Part shown: piece after piece, positions 8,850-18,538 of the stretch
Numbering within the stretch: the first letter of the stretch is position 1
How the letters are laid out: each line of letters opens with the position of its first letter
Source: Streptomyces sp. HUAS ZL42
GTDB lineage: Bacteria > Actinomycetota > Actinomycetes > Streptomycetales > Streptomycetaceae
Reading direction: 5' to 3'
Length of the DNA: 64,000 bases
NCBI RefSeq assembly: GCF_040782645.1
Contig: NZ_CP160403.1
Coordinates: 496,001 to 560,000 of the forward strand
The notes under the pieces: generated by a model
The model's database searches: none
What the model was told of the DNA's origin: nothing
What the model saw: the letters and a program-made list of their open reading frames with translations, nothing else
Made by a program: the position numbers and the translations under genes

Positions 8850-10133
8850 TCAGAGCAGGCGGTCCTTCGCCTTGTAGTAGGCGCCGCCGAACGGCAGGAA
8901 CCAAGCGGTGCCGTTGTAGAAGGGGACGGGCACCTTCGGGAAGCCGAAGCCGCGCATCGGGTTGGCCTCGGGCTTGCCGTCCATCATCTCGGCGACCGCG
9001 CGGCCCATGTACGTGGCCATCTGGACGCCGTGTCCGCAGTAACCCATGGAGTAGTACAGGCCGTTGACCTCTCCCGCGTGCGGAATGCGGTCCCAGGACA
9101 TGCCGACCATGCCGCCCCAGACGTAGTCGATCCGCGTCCCGGCCAGCTGCGGGAAGATCTCGGTCATCTCCCGCTTGAGGATGTCGCCGCTCTTGACGTC
9201 GGAGGCCGGGTTGGAGGGGGCGAAGCGGGCCCGGCCGCCGAAGGCGAGGCGGTTGTCCGGGGTGAGGCGGACGTAGTGGCCGACATTCTTGTGGGCGACC
9301 ATCAGGCGGCCGTTCGGGATGAGCTCCTTGGCGCGCGCCTCCCCCAGCGGCTCGGTGACGATGATGAAGCTGCCGACGTTGATCAGCCGCTTCCGGAACC
9401 ACGGCATCGACTTGTCGGTGTAGGCGTCGGTCGCCGCCATGACCTGCTTGGCACGGATGGTGCCGTGCAGGGTCTCCACCAGGAAGCCGCCGTCAGAGAG
9501 GCGGGTGAGGCCGGTGGCGGCGTTGCGCTCGTGGATCTCGGCGCCGGTACGCTCGGCGGCGTCTGCCAGGCCGCCGACGAACTTGCCCACGTGCAGGCCC
9601 GCGCTGAGCGGGTCGAGCAGGGCGCCGTAGTAGTAGTCCGAGCCGAGCTCGGCCCGCAGTTCGCTCTTGCTCAGGACGACCGTCTCGTGGCCGAAGTTCT
9701 CGGCCAGGTCCCGCTGCTTGGCCTCCAGGCCCTTGAAGTGGTGGGGCTTGCAGACCAAGCCGAGGCGCCCGGACCGGTTGAAGTCGCAGTCGATCTGCTC
9801 CTTCCGCGTGAGGTTCTCGACGACGTCGACCGCCTCGCGGAAGGCGTTGTACAGCTCGAGTGCGCGCTCCTGGCCGTAGCGCTTGCGCGCCTCGGCGGGG
9901 CTGATGGTGATGCCCTGGGTGCACATGCTGCCGTTGCGCCCGGAGGCGCCCGAGCCGACCTTGTCCTTCTCGACGAGAACGACCCGGGCACCCTTGCGGG
10001 CGGTGTGGTAGGCGGTGGACAGGCCGGTGAGACCGCCGCCGATCACCACCACGTCCGCCTCGTCGGGCAGGTCCTTTCCGGAACGGTCGGGCAGGGCGGG
10101 AGCTGTGTCCAGCCAGTAGGGGATCTGCTTCAT
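8850..10133 (-). CDS. FAD-dependent amine/amino-acid oxidase, PuuB/DadA-like
   Basis: A 427-residue flavin oxidoreductase of the DAO family. The N-terminal dinucleotide motif is [17 protein letters not shown] followed by [20 protein letters not shown], and the substrate/FAD domain ends with the C-terminal FAD contact [14 protein letters not shown] and [20 protein letters not shown]. The opening (about 25 residues before the FAD motif) and spacing resemble gamma-glutamylputrescine oxidase (PuuB/OrdL), which oxidises an amine to an aldehyde with H2O2. ATG at 10133. It follows the HAD gene by 50 bases as last gene of the long operon. Substrate is unknown; a secondary or primary amine is likely. 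Confidence 0.82.
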   Translation of the reverse strand: MKQIPYWLDTAPALPDRSGKDLPDEADVVVIGGGLTGLSTAYHTARKGARVVLVEKDKVGSGASGRNGSMCTQGITISPAEARKRYGQERALELYNAFREAVDVVENLTRKEQIDCDFNRSGRLGLVCKPHHFKGLEAKQRDLAENFGHETVVLSKSELRAELGSDYYYGALLDPLSAGLHVGKFVGGLADAAERTGAEIHERNAATGLTRLSDGGFLVETLHGTIRAKQVMAATDAYTDKSMPWFRKRLINVGSFIIVTEPLGEARAKELIPNGRLMVAHKNVGHYVRLTPDNRLAFGGRARFAPSNPASDVKSGDILKREMTEIFPQLAGTRIDYVWGGMVGMSWDRIPHAGEVNGLYYSMGYCGHGVQMATYMGRAVAEMMDGKPEANPMRGFGFPKVPVPFYNGTAWFLPFGGAYYKAKDRLL

Positions 10134-10183
10134 GGCGTGCGTCCTCTGTGTTTCTCAGTCCTGTGTCGCCGTTGCGCCGTTGG

Positions 10184-10855
10184 TCAGCAGCCGAGGAGCT
10201 TCGGCAGGCCCGACAGGTCGGGCAGCTCGTCGTAGGGCTGGTAGTCGGCGCTGCCCGGGTGGCCGTAGCGGTTGATCCACACCCGGCGCTTCAGGCCGAG
10301 GTCGCGGGTCGGGATGTGGTCGTACTCCCAGCCCTGGGCGACGTGGATGACCTGCGAGGGCTCGACGCCCATGGTCCTGAAGGCGTGCTTGAAGGTCTGG
10401 CGGTCCGGCTTGTAGGCGCCGGCCTGCTGGGCGGTGATGACGTAGTCGAACTCGACGCCGATGTTCTCGACGTTCCGCGCGATCAGGTTGTCGTCGGTGT
10501 TGGAGATGATGGCGATCTCGTACCTGCTCTTCAGCGCGCGCAGCGCGTCCGGGACCTCGGGGAAGGGACCGAAGGTGGGGACGGCGTCCACGAGGGCGTC
10601 GCCGTCGGACTCGCGGTACTCCAGACCGTGCAGGCGCATGGCGTTCTTCAGGCTGGAGGGCAGGACCTCGTGGTAGGGACGGTATGCCTCCAGGACGGCC
10701 TGGAAGCGCATCACACGGAAGTCATCGAGGAACTCATCGACGTCCAGGTTGTCCAGGTCCAGCCGGCCGGAGTCGGAAAGGATCTTCAGGGTGGTGGGGC
10801 CGAGCTGGAAGTCGACCAGGGTTCCATAGGCGTCGAAGGTGACGATCTCTCGCAT
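10184..10855 (-). CDS. HAD-superfamily hydrolase, L-2-haloacid dehalogenase type
   Basis: A 223-residue HAD hydrolase. Motif I FDAYGTLVD carries the nucleophilic aspartate (residue 8), motif II is IAIISNTDD, and motif III/IV lie around AGAYKPDRQTFKHAF and VAQGWEYDHIPTRDLGLKRR. The FDAYGTL wording and the alpha-helical cap (about residues 15-95) place it with type II haloacid dehalogenase-like proteins. Many of these act on phosphate esters or are uncharacterised. It lies between the aldo/keto reductase (51 bases) and the PuuB-like oxidase (50 bases) in the operon. Its role in the pathway is not evident. Confidence 0.82.
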   Translation of the reverse strand: MREIVTFDAYGTLVDFQLGPTTLKILSDSGRLDLDNLDVDEFLDDFRVMRFQAVLEAYRPYHEVLPSSLKNAMRLHGLEYRESDGDALVDAVPTFGPFPEVPDALRALKSRYEIAIISNTDDNLIARNVENIGVEFDYVITAQQAGAYKPDRQTFKHAFRTMGVEPSQVIHVAQGWEYDHIPTRDLGLKRRVWINRYGHPGSADYQPYDELPDLSGLPKLLGC

Positions 10856-10906
10856 GGTGTTCAGCCTCGATCTCGCGGGTTTACGGATTTTCCAGGGGGT
10901 GGGGTT

Positions 10907-11845
10907 TCAGACGACGCGCTCGCCGGGGGCGACGATCGCGTCAAGCACGGCCAGGTCGGCCGGGCTCGGTATCCAGTCGGCCGCCGCCGCGTTGGCGGTG
11001 ACCTGCTCGGGGGTCATGGCGCCGCAGATGACGGAGCCGACGGCGGGCAGGGCCGCCAGTGCGCCCACCGCGACCTGGAGGAGGGTCAGGCCGCGTTCGG
11101 CGCCGTACGCGGTGAGCGCCTCGACCCTGTCGAGGGCCGCGTCGGTGAGCCAGCCCTGCCGCCAGGACAGGCGGCTGCCGGGCGGGGGCTCCTCGCCTCG
11201 GCGGTACTTGCCGCTGAGCAGGCCGTTGGCCAGCGGGTAGTACGGCAGCAGGCCGAGGCCGTGGTGCAGGCAGGCCGGGATCAGGTCCGTTTCCGCACCG
11301 CGGTCGAGCAGGTGGTAGCGCGCCTGGGTGGACACGAAGGCGTCCGTGACCTGCTCGGCCGGGAGGTTGGAGCAACCGATGTATCGGATCTTGCCCTCGT
11401 CGACCAGCTCCTGGAGCGCGGCTACCGTCTCCTCCAACGGCGTGACGCCGTCCGGCTCGTGGTACTGGTACAGGTCGATCCGGTCGGTGCCGAGCCGGCT
11501 GAGCGATGCCTCGACCGCGTACCGGAGGTAGGCGCGGGCCCCGCGCGGACCGTACAGGTCGGCGTTCCGGTCCATCTCCATGCCGAACTTGGTGGCCACC
11601 ACCACGTCGTCGCGGCGGCCTTTGAGCGCGGCCCCGAGAAGCCGTTCGCCGTCGCCGCGGGAGCCGCCCCGTTCGCCGGACCCGCCGTACATGTCGGCGG
11701 TGTCGAACAGGGTGATCCCGGCGTCGAGGGCGGCGTGGACCACGGCCTTCGTGCCGTCCTCGTCGAGGCGGCTGCCGAAGTTGTTGCCGCCCACGCCGAC
11801 CACCGAGACGGTCGGGCCGCGCTCTCCGAGCGAGCGGTATCTCAT
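10907..11845 (-). CDS. Aldo/keto reductase
   Basis: A 312-residue NADPH-dependent aldo/keto reductase with a TIM-barrel pattern. The catalytic tetrad is visible: Asp and Tyr in LFDTADMYGGSGERGG, Lys in VVVATKFGMEMD and His in DLYQYHEPDG. The C-terminal NADPH site is near ALPAVGSVICGAMTPEQV. The start ATG at 11845 overlaps the stop of the upstream aldehyde dehydrogenase by four bases (ATGA), so it is co-translated. It would reduce an aldehyde or ketone intermediate, or act in reverse on an alcohol. The substrate is unknown. Confidence 0.85.
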   Translation of the reverse strand: MRYRSLGERGPTVSVVGVGGNNFGSRLDEDGTKAVVHAALDAGITLFDTADMYGGSGERGGSRGDGERLLGAALKGRRDDVVVATKFGMEMDRNADLYGPRGARAYLRYAVEASLSRLGTDRIDLYQYHEPDGVTPLEETVAALQELVDEGKIRYIGCSNLPAEQVTDAFVSTQARYHLLDRGAETDLIPACLHHGLGLLPYYPLANGLLSGKYRRGEEPPPGSRLSWRQGWLTDAALDRVEALTAYGAERGLTLLQVAVGALAALPAVGSVICGAMTPEQVTANAAAADWIPSPADLAVLDAIVAPGERVV

Positions 11846-13302
11846 GACCGGTTTCCGAATCCGATGCAGACGTTCTTGGTCTGCAGGTAGCTGGCGAGGC
11901 CCTCGAGGCCCTTCTCCCGGCCCCAGCCGCTGTGCTTGTAGCCACCGAAGGGGAGCTCCACGCCGGTGCCGATGCCGGTGGCGTTGACATAGACCTGGCC
12001 GGCGCGGATGCCCTCGGCCATACGCATCGCCTTGTCGATGTCGCGGGTCCACACGTACGAGGCGAGGCCGTACGGACTGTCGTTGGCGATCTCCAGCGCC
12101 TCGGCCGCGTCGTCGAACTCGATGACCGTGACGACGGGACCGAAGATCTCCTCGCGGGCGCAACGGGCCTGGTTGTCCAGTCCGGTCAGGACGGTCGGCT
12201 CGACGTAGTAGCCGTCGGCCAGCTCGGGGTCCGAGGGAGCGCGTCCGCCGGCCCGTGCCACGGCGCCTTCCTGCCGCGCCAGCTCCAGGTAGCCGAGGAC
12301 CCGGTCGCGCTGTCGTGCGGCAACCAGCGGGCCGACGTCCGGGTCGGTGAGACCCGGGCCGATGCGCAGGGACGCGACGTGCGCGACGAGCTTGTCCAGG
12401 AACTCCTCGGCGCCGCGCTGGAGCAGCAGCCGGGTGCCTGCGGAGCAGGTCTGCCCGGCGTTGCCGAACGCGGAGGCGGTGACCGCGCCGAGCGCCAGGT
12501 CGAAGTCGGCGTCCGCGAAGACGACGACCGGCGACTTGCCGCCCAGTTCGGTGACGGAGGGCACCACGTTGGCGGCGGCGGCCTGGGCGACCTTGATGCC
12601 GGTGGGCACGGACCCGGTGAAGGTGACCTGGTCGATGTCCGGGTGGCCGGCGAGGGCGGCGCCGGTCTCACCGTCACCGGGGACGACGTTCAGCACGCCC
12701 GGCGGAAGTCCGCACTCCAGGGCGATCCTGCCGATCTCCAGCGGGGTGAGCGGCGCCTCGGGTGAGGGCTTGACCACCACCGTGCAGCCTGCGGCCAGCG
12801 CCGGGGCGGAGCCCCTCGCGGTGTTCTGGAGCGGGTAGTTGAACGGGATGATCTGGCCGGAGACGCCTATCGGCTCCCGGACGGTGTAGTCGATCAGGCC
12901 GGGGCCGAGTGGGATCGTCGAGCCGCCGAGCTTGTCGGCGACGCCTGCGTAGAACTCGAAGTAGCGGGCGGCCGCCTCGACATCGGCCTTCGCCTGGCGC
13001 AGCGGCTTGCCGACGTCCTGGCTCTCCAGGCGGGCCAGCCTTTCTCCCTGGTAGCGGATGGCCTCCGCGATCCGGAACAGGATGCGCCCCCGATCGGCGG
13101 CACGCATCCCGGCCCACTCGGGAGCGGTGAAGGCAGCGCGCGCTGCGGCCACCGCCTTGTCCACGTCCGCCTTTCCGGCCAGCGCCACCTGGGCGATGGC
13201 CGTGCCGTTCGACGGGTCGAGGACGGTGAAGGAGCAACCGTCGGCGGCCGGGATCTGCTTGCCGTCGATCAGCAGCTCGGTCAGCTGCAGTTCTCCACTC
13301 AT
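11842..13302 (-). CDS. NAD-dependent aldehyde dehydrogenase
   Basis: A 486-residue class I/II-type aldehyde dehydrogenase. Catalytic Cys286 sits in GNAGQTCSAGTRLLL; the base-containing VTELGGKSPVVVF, the NAD-binding VTFTGSVPTGIKVAQ and the C-terminal PFGGYKHSGWGREKG are all present. It resembles betaine-aldehyde and gamma-aminobutyraldehyde-type dehydrogenases more than the two other aldehyde dehydrogenases in the window. ATG at 13302 overlaps the deacylase stop by four bases, and its own stop overlaps the aldo/keto reductase start. It is expected to oxidise the aldehyde made by the class III aminotransferase or the amine oxidases of this operon. Confidence 0.88.
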   Translation of the reverse strand: MSGELQLTELLIDGKQIPAADGCSFTVLDPSNGTAIAQVALAGKADVDKAVAAARAAFTAPEWAGMRAADRGRILFRIAEAIRYQGERLARLESQDVGKPLRQAKADVEAAARYFEFYAGVADKLGGSTIPLGPGLIDYTVREPIGVSGQIIPFNYPLQNTARGSAPALAAGCTVVVKPSPEAPLTPLEIGRIALECGLPPGVLNVVPGDGETGAALAGHPDIDQVTFTGSVPTGIKVAQAAAANVVPSVTELGGKSPVVVFADADFDLALGAVTASAFGNAGQTCSAGTRLLLQRGAEEFLDKLVAHVASLRIGPGLTDPDVGPLVAARQRDRVLGYLELARQEGAVARAGGRAPSDPELADGYYVEPTVLTGLDNQARCAREEIFGPVVTVIEFDDAAEALEIANDSPYGLASYVWTRDIDKAMRMAEGIRAGQVYVNATGIGTGVELPFGGYKHSGWGREKGLEGLASYLQTKNVCIGFGNRS

Positions 13303-14252
13303 GGCCGGATCTCCCCCAGCACCTCGCCGAAGATGACGACCTCGTCGCCCGGGCGGACCGTGCGGATCCGGCGGACCCAGAGCACGATGCCGTCCTGCGG
13401 CGCGCTGACCTCTTCCAGCGTGTTGCCGTAGTGGTCGGTGATGGTGGCGATCAGGTCGCCTTCCTTGCAGGTCTCCCCCGGCTCGGCGCGGGCGACGAAG
13501 AAGCCACCGGCGGCGGAGCGGGCGAACGTGCCGGAGACGGTCGTGTAGGTGTCCCGCAGCTCCGCCTCGCCGTCGATCATGCCGAGGCAGCGCAGGATGT
13601 TGCGGATCGACTTCATGTGGTGCTCGACGTTGGTCTCGCGGTATGTGGCGCCGCCGCACTCGATGGTGATGGCGGGCTTGCCGGCTTCGAGGACGGGGTG
13701 GCGGACCGTGCCGCCCCACTTGCCGCCCTTCCACACCAGCTCGTGCCCGGCGGCCAGGGCCAGGTCGGTGGCCAGGTTCTCGTAACCACCCTGGAGGATG
13801 ACCAGCGGGGCGATCTCACCGTAGGCGCCACCGGTGTGCAGGTCGACCACGGCGTCGACGGCCGGCACGACCTGCTCGACGAAGGTGGCGGCCAGACGCT
13901 GCGAGTACGAGCCCTCGGCGTCACCCGGGAAGATGCGGTTGAGGTTGAGGTGGTCGATGCCGCTCGCGCGGGCGGCCGCCTCGAAGGCCGGAGTGTTCAG
14001 GCAGGGGATGCCGACGACGGTGCCCCGCAGGGTGGCAGGGTCGATCTCGGCGAGGACGCGCCGGATGGCCTCCTGGCCGTCGTACTCGTCGCCGTGCACG
14101 CCCGCGTCCACACACAGGACCGGGCCGTCCTGTGCGCCGTTGACGACGATCAGCGGAATTCCGAGCTCCACGCCGTAGCTGCTGGTACCGACTGGTATGA
14201 GGCCCTGGGCGCGCTCGCCCGGGGCAACGGTCAGCGGACCGATGGAGTACAT
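13299..14252 (-). CDS. Zinc deacylase, succinylglutamate desuccinylase/aspartoacylase family (second of two)
   Basis: A 317-residue AstE/AspA-type amidohydrolase. The metal ligands are visible in AGVHGDEYDG (His and Glu near residues 53-56) and DLHTGGAYGE (His near 137); N-terminal SYGVELGIPLIVVNGAQDGP and HLNLNRIFPGD also fit the family. Relatives include DoeB/EutE, which deacetylates N-acetyl-diaminobutyrate in ectoine breakdown. The start ATG at 14252 has a GGAAGGAA site upstream. It sits between an aminotransferase and an aldehyde dehydrogenase, the same neighbours as in DoeB-DoeD-DoeC pathways, which makes an N-acyl amine or amino acid a good candidate substrate (inference). Confidence 0.83.
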   Translation of the reverse strand: MYSIGPLTVAPGERAQGLIPVGTSSYGVELGIPLIVVNGAQDGPVLCVDAGVHGDEYDGQEAIRRVLAEIDPATLRGTVVGIPCLNTPAFEAAARASGIDHLNLNRIFPGDAEGSYSQRLAATFVEQVVPAVDAVVDLHTGGAYGEIAPLVILQGGYENLATDLALAAGHELVWKGGKWGGTVRHPVLEAGKPAITIECGGATYRETNVEHHMKSIRNILRCLGMIDGEAELRDTYTTVSGTFARSAAGGFFVARAEPGETCKEGDLIATITDHYGNTLEEVSAPQDGIVLWVRRIRTVRPGDEVVIFGEVLGEIRP

Positions 14253-14275
14253 GTGGTTCCTTCCCAAAACGTGGA

Positions 14276-15637
14276 TCAGATGCGGGTGGATGCCTCGGCG
14301 AGGATGCCCGCGATGATCGCGGCGATACGGTCGAGGACGGCGCGGTCGCTGATCAGCGGGGGCGCGATCTGGACCAGGGGCGCGGAGCGGTCGTAGACGC
14401 GGGCCAGCAGGCCGGCCTCGCGCAGTCGGCGCGGGATCAGGTCGCCGATCAGATCGGCTCGGGCCGTGGCGCTGAAACCGCCGTCGTCGAGGTCGCCGAC
14501 GAGTTCGCAGGAGTAGAAGAACCCGGTGCCGCGGACATCGCCGACGATAGGCAGGTCCTTGAGCGCCGCCATGCGCTTCGCCAGGTCGGCCTGGAGACCG
14601 CGGACGTTGTCCAGGATCCGGTCCCGCTCCATGATCTCGAGGTTGCGCAGGGCGATGGCCGTGCTCAGCGGGTGCCCGGCGAAGGTGTAGCCGTGGTTGA
14701 GGACCGCGCCGGGCCGGTTGATGACCTCGGTGACCTTGGTACTGACCAGGGTCGCGCCCAGGGGGGCGTATCCGGCGGTGATTCCCTTGGCGACGGTGAC
14801 CATGTCCGGGCGGGCCCCGTAGCGGTCCCCGCCGAACCACTCTCCGACCCGTCCGAAGGCCGTGATGACCTCGTCGGCGACGAGCAGGAAGCCGTACCGG
14901 TCGGCAAGCGCCCGCAACCCCTGCCAGTAACCCTTGGGCGGGGTGATGCAGCCGCCCCGGTTCTGCACCGGCTCGGCGATGAGCATCGCGACGGTCTCCG
15001 GGCCCTCGGTCAGGATCGTGGCCTCCAGCTCGGCGAGCAGCCACGCCGTGAACACCTCGTCGTCCGCGAACTCCGGTGCGAGGCCGAGGCGGTTGGTGTT
15101 CGACACGAACCGGGTGTCGATCGCCGGCGGACCGTACGGCTCCGTCAGGCCGGGGTCGTCGGTGAGCGAGAGCGCGCCGACGGTCAGCCCGTGGTAGGCC
15201 CCGCGCCGGGCGATCGCCTTGGTGCGGCCCGGCTCACCGCGCAGGGCATGGTAGCGGCGGGCCAACTTCCAGGCGGTCTCGACGGCTTCGGCACCGCCAC
15301 TCGAGAAGAAGGTGTGCTCGATGTCGACGGGGGCGATCCGGGACAACCGCTCGGCGAGTTCGATGGCCGAGGGGTGCGCGGAGCCGGTCCACAGTGGGCT
15401 GTAGCACAGCTCGCGCAGTTGCCGTTCGGCTGCCTCGGCGAACTCGGGGCCGTAGGAGTAGCCGAGCTGGCAGCAGTACAGCCCTGACAGACCGTCGATG
15501 TAACGTCTGCCTTCCGCGTCATCGACGTACGGGCCCTCGCCGCGGCGGACGACGAACAGTTCCTGACCCGGTATCGCGAGCGAGCCGTTGTCGGTCATGT
15601 TCAGCAGCAGGTGCCGCTGAGCGGTGGCGGCGATCAT
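14276..15637 (-). CDS. Class III PLP aminotransferase (omega-amino acid/diamine type)
   Basis: A 453-residue class III aminotransferase. PLP lysine K284 lies in VTVAKGITAGYAPLGA, the cofactor aspartate in LLVADEVITAFGR, and the phosphate-binding FFSSGGAEAVETAWKLARRY upstream. The family moves the terminal amino group of omega-amino acids, diamines or 2,4-diaminobutyrate to a keto acid, giving an aldehyde. ATG at 15637 overlaps the permease stop by four bases. Position between the transporter and the deacylase/aldehyde dehydrogenase suggests it deaminates the deacylated import product. Confidence 0.86.
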   Translation of the reverse strand: MIAATAQRHLLLNMTDNGSLAIPGQELFVVRRGEGPYVDDAEGRRYIDGLSGLYCCQLGYSYGPEFAEAAERQLRELCYSPLWTGSAHPSAIELAERLSRIAPVDIEHTFFSSGGAEAVETAWKLARRYHALRGEPGRTKAIARRGAYHGLTVGALSLTDDPGLTEPYGPPAIDTRFVSNTNRLGLAPEFADDEVFTAWLLAELEATILTEGPETVAMLIAEPVQNRGGCITPPKGYWQGLRALADRYGFLLVADEVITAFGRVGEWFGGDRYGARPDMVTVAKGITAGYAPLGATLVSTKVTEVINRPGAVLNHGYTFAGHPLSTAIALRNLEIMERDRILDNVRGLQADLAKRMAALKDLPIVGDVRGTGFFYSCELVGDLDDGGFSATARADLIGDLIPRRLREAGLLARVYDRSAPLVQIAPPLISDRAVLDRIAAIIAGILAEASTRI

Positions 15638-16500
15638 ACGGCGTCGCCTCCGGGGGCGGCGACGCCGACCGTGTTCTCGACCGAGAGCAGGGAGTCCTGG
15701 CGTCCGGAGCCGAGCCAGCGCACCAGGGCGACCAGGCCGAGGGCGAGGATCGCGAAGGCGATGAGGATCGCGCTGACCGCGGTCACGCTGGGGTCGATCT
15801 CGAAGGTGAGGGAGTTGTAGACCTGCACGGGCAGGGTGACGGTGTCGACGGAGGAGAGGAACTGGGAGATGTAGAACTCGTCGAAGCTGGTGATGAAGGA
15901 GAAGATCGCGGCTGCGATCATTCCCGGCGCGGCGAGGGGGAAGGTGATCCGCCGGGCGATGGTCAGGCGGCCGGCGCCCATGCTGGCCGCGGCGTCCTCG
16001 AGGCGTTCGTCGATCCCGCGCAGGGTCGCGATCAGGATCAGCACCGCGATCGGCGAGGCCAGCACGGTGTGCCCCAGGGCGATGGCGATCGGGCTGCCCA
16101 GCATCGCGGCCGGCTCGAAGAGCAGGAACAGACCGAGTGCGGTGACGATCTGCGGGATGACCAGCGGTCCGAGGACCAGGGCGAAGACCGCCGAGCGCAG
16201 CGGGAGTTGACTTCGCGTCAGGGCGGTCGCCGCGGTCACGCCGATGATCAGCGAGAAGAGGGTGCTCAGGGCGGCGACCAGGGCGCTCAGTGACAGCGCG
16301 GCCGGCCACTTGCTGCCGTCGGCGAACAGCGCCTTGTACCAGTTCAGCGTCCACACCTGGGGCGGGAACTGTGCGAAGGCGTTGCTGCTGAAGGAGGTGA
16401 CGACGATGACGACGATCGGCAGGGCCAGGAACAGCAGGATCACGGTGGCGACTACGGTCAGGGCGATCCGCCCGGCGAGGGTCTTGTGCAGCTCCATCAT
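15634..16500 (-). CDS. ABC transporter permease, PotC-like
   Basis: A 288-residue binding-protein-dependent permease with about six membrane segments, starting with VVATVILLFLALPIVVIVVT. The EAA loop that contacts the ATPase is DAAASMGAGRLTIARRITFP near the C-terminal third. Length and motif match PotC/YdcV-type spermidine/putrescine permeases. The start overlaps the first permease by four bases and the stop overlaps the aminotransferase, so import and catabolism are coupled in one transcript. Confidence 0.87.
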   Translation of the reverse strand: MMELHKTLAGRIALTVVATVILLFLALPIVVIVVTSFSSNAFAQFPPQVWTLNWYKALFADGSKWPAALSLSALVAALSTLFSLIIGVTAATALTRSQLPLRSAVFALVLGPLVIPQIVTALGLFLLFEPAAMLGSPIAIALGHTVLASPIAVLILIATLRGIDERLEDAAASMGAGRLTIARRITFPLAAPGMIAAAIFSFITSFDEFYISQFLSSVDTVTLPVQVYNSLTFEIDPSVTAVSAILIAFAILALGLVALVRWLGSGRQDSLLSVENTVGVAAPGGDAV

Positions 16501-17396
16501 GACGCGCTCCTCTTCTTACGGCTGGCGCCGAGCGAGGTCACGGCCTTGACCAGGAGCAGTCCGGCGAGGGTGAGCAGCAGCAGGATGACGCCCTGAGCGG
16601 CGGCCCCGTTCCACTGGTTGTCCTTGGTCACCTGCTGGTTGATGAGGGTGGCGATCATCGTCTGCTTGGGTCCGCCCATCAGGGCCGGGGTGATGTAGTA
16701 GCCCAGCGACAGGATGAAGCTGAGCAGTCCGGCGCTGGCCAGCCCTGGGGCGACCAGCGGCAGATACACCCGGCGGAAGATGGTCACCCGGCCGGCGCCC
16801 AGGCTGGCCGCGGCCGCGAGCAGGCGTCGGTCCACCCCGCGCATCACCCCGTACAGCAGCAGCACGGTGTAGGGCAGCATCATGGAGGTGGTGCCGATGA
16901 CCACGCCCAGCTCGTTGTAGAGCAGCTGGTACGGCGCTCCGGGCATCTTGAGGTCGGCCAGGGTCTGGTTCACCAGGCCCTTGTCGCCGAGCATGATGAT
17001 CCAGCCGTAGGTGCGCACCAGGGCGCTGATGAAGTGCGGCACGACCACGACCAGCATCGCCAGGCCGGCCCACAGGGGCTTGAGCCGGGAGATCGCCTGG
17101 GCCAGCAGAAACCCGAAGACCAGGCTCAACAGCGCGGTTTCCGCGGAGATGCGCAGCGTGGTGAACAGCACCGACAGGTTCACGCCGGTCAGTGCGTCGG
17201 CGTACCAGTGCAGGGTGAACGATCCGTCGGCGTTCTTCAGGCTGAGCAGCAGCGTGGAGAAGATCGGGTAGACGAACAGCATCAGCAGGTAGACGACGAC
17301 CGGCAGTGCGTAGAGGATCCCGACCCGCGTCCTGCGCGAGGCCAGAAGCTTGCGGGGGCGGGCGGGGGCAGGAGCCCCCGTGAGGGTGGCGGCCAT
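16497..17396 (-). CDS. ABC transporter permease, PotB-like
   Basis: A 299-residue permease with six predicted membrane helices (first at about residues 28-48, ILYALPVVVYLLMLFVYPIF). The EAA motif is AAAASLGAGRVTIFRRVYLP. It forms the membrane channel with the following PotC-like protein. Its ATG lies three bases after the ATPase stop. Such permeases import polyamines and related cations or amino acids; the substrate is not readable from the sequence. Confidence 0.87.
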   Translation of the reverse strand: MAATLTGAPAPARPRKLLASRRTRVGILYALPVVVYLLMLFVYPIFSTLLLSLKNADGSFTLHWYADALTGVNLSVLFTTLRISAETALLSLVFGFLLAQAISRLKPLWAGLAMLVVVVPHFISALVRTYGWIIMLGDKGLVNQTLADLKMPGAPYQLLYNELGVVIGTTSMMLPYTVLLLYGVMRGVDRRLLAAAASLGAGRVTIFRRVYLPLVAPGLASAGLLSFILSLGYYITPALMGGPKQTMIATLINQQVTKDNQWNGAAAQGVILLLLTLAGLLLVKAVTSLGASRKKRSAS

Positions 17397-17399
17397 GGC

Positions 17400-18538
17400 T
17401 CACCCCGCCTGTTCGGTGGGGAAAAGGTTGATGTCGTCGGGGTCGGCGGTGATCCCGACCCGCTCGCCGGCGACGGGGCCCCGGCCGGCCGGAACCTCCA
17501 GGCGCAGCAGCGGCGCCTCCTTACCGTCCATGCGTACGCCCGCGCGGACCAGGGTGCCCACGTACGTGGCGGTCTCCACCGTGCCGGTACAGAAGCCGTC
17601 GTCGGTGGCACAGGCCCGCAGTCGGCCCGGCTGGACGGCGACCTTGACCTGGGTGCCGGAGGCGAGGTCGTGGCGGCGTGCCTTCAGCAGGCCACCACTC
17701 CTGTCGAGGCGGACCAGGGTGTGTTCGCCGTCGTGCTGCTCGATGCGGCCGGGCAGGAAGTTGGCCGCGCCCAGGAAGTCCGCGACGAAGGGCGTCCTCG
17801 GACGCTCGAACAACTCCCTCGGCGTGTCGAACTGCTCGATCAGACCGTTGCGCATCACCGCGATACGGTCCGACATGACCAGCGCTTCCTCCTGATCGTG
17901 CGTCACATAGATGACGGTCAGACCGAGTTCCTGCTGGATGGTCTTGATCTCGACCTGGAGCTGGTCGCGCAGCTTCTTGTCCAATGCGCCCAGCGGCTCG
18001 TCCATCAGGATGACCGGCGGGCGGTAGACCAGCGCCCGGCACAGGGCGACACGCTGCTGCTGACCACCGGACAGCTCACGCGGCTTGCGCCCGCCGAACC
18101 CGGACAGGCCCGCGATCTCCAGCGTCTCCCCCACCCGGCGGCGGATCTCGTCCTTGCCCACCCCGCGCAGGGTGAGCGGGAAGGCGACGTTCTCACTGAC
18201 CGTCATGTGCGGGAACAGCAGGTACTGCTGGAAGACGAAACCCAGGCCCCGCTTCTGCGGCGCCAGCCGGGTGACGTCCCGGCCGCCGACCGTGATGGTG
18301 CCGGAGTCGGGTTCGCAGAACCCGGCGATCATCATCAGGGTCGTGGTCTTGCCCGACCCCGAGGAGCCGAGGAAGGTGACGAACTCCCCGCCGCGATCTC
18401 CATGGACGCCTCGTCGACGGCGACGACGTCGCCGTAGGTCTTGCGCAGAGCCACCACCGACAGCGCCTTGCCGGTCGCGGTGGCCGGCTTGCCGCCGGCC
18501 ACCTCGACGGACGGTGTGGCGACACCGAATTCAGCCAC
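17400..18538 (-). CDS. ABC transporter ATPase, PotA-like, with apparent frameshift
   Basis: All parts of a polyamine-type ATPase are present: N-terminal VVALRKTYGDVVAVDEAS, Walker A GSSGSGKTT, Q-loop FVFQQYLLFPHMT, signature LSGGQQQRVAL, Walker B VILMDEPLGALD, H-loop VIYVTHDQEEA and a C-terminal TOBE-like domain. The reading is broken at 18386-18389 (plus strand CCCC). One more base there would join the N-terminal frame (EIAAG) to EFVTFLGSSGSGKTT. Either the gene is inactivated or the base was lost in sequencing. GTG at 18538 overlaps the binding-protein stop by 8 bases. Without the first part, a start at 18335 would lack Walker A. Confidence 0.85.
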
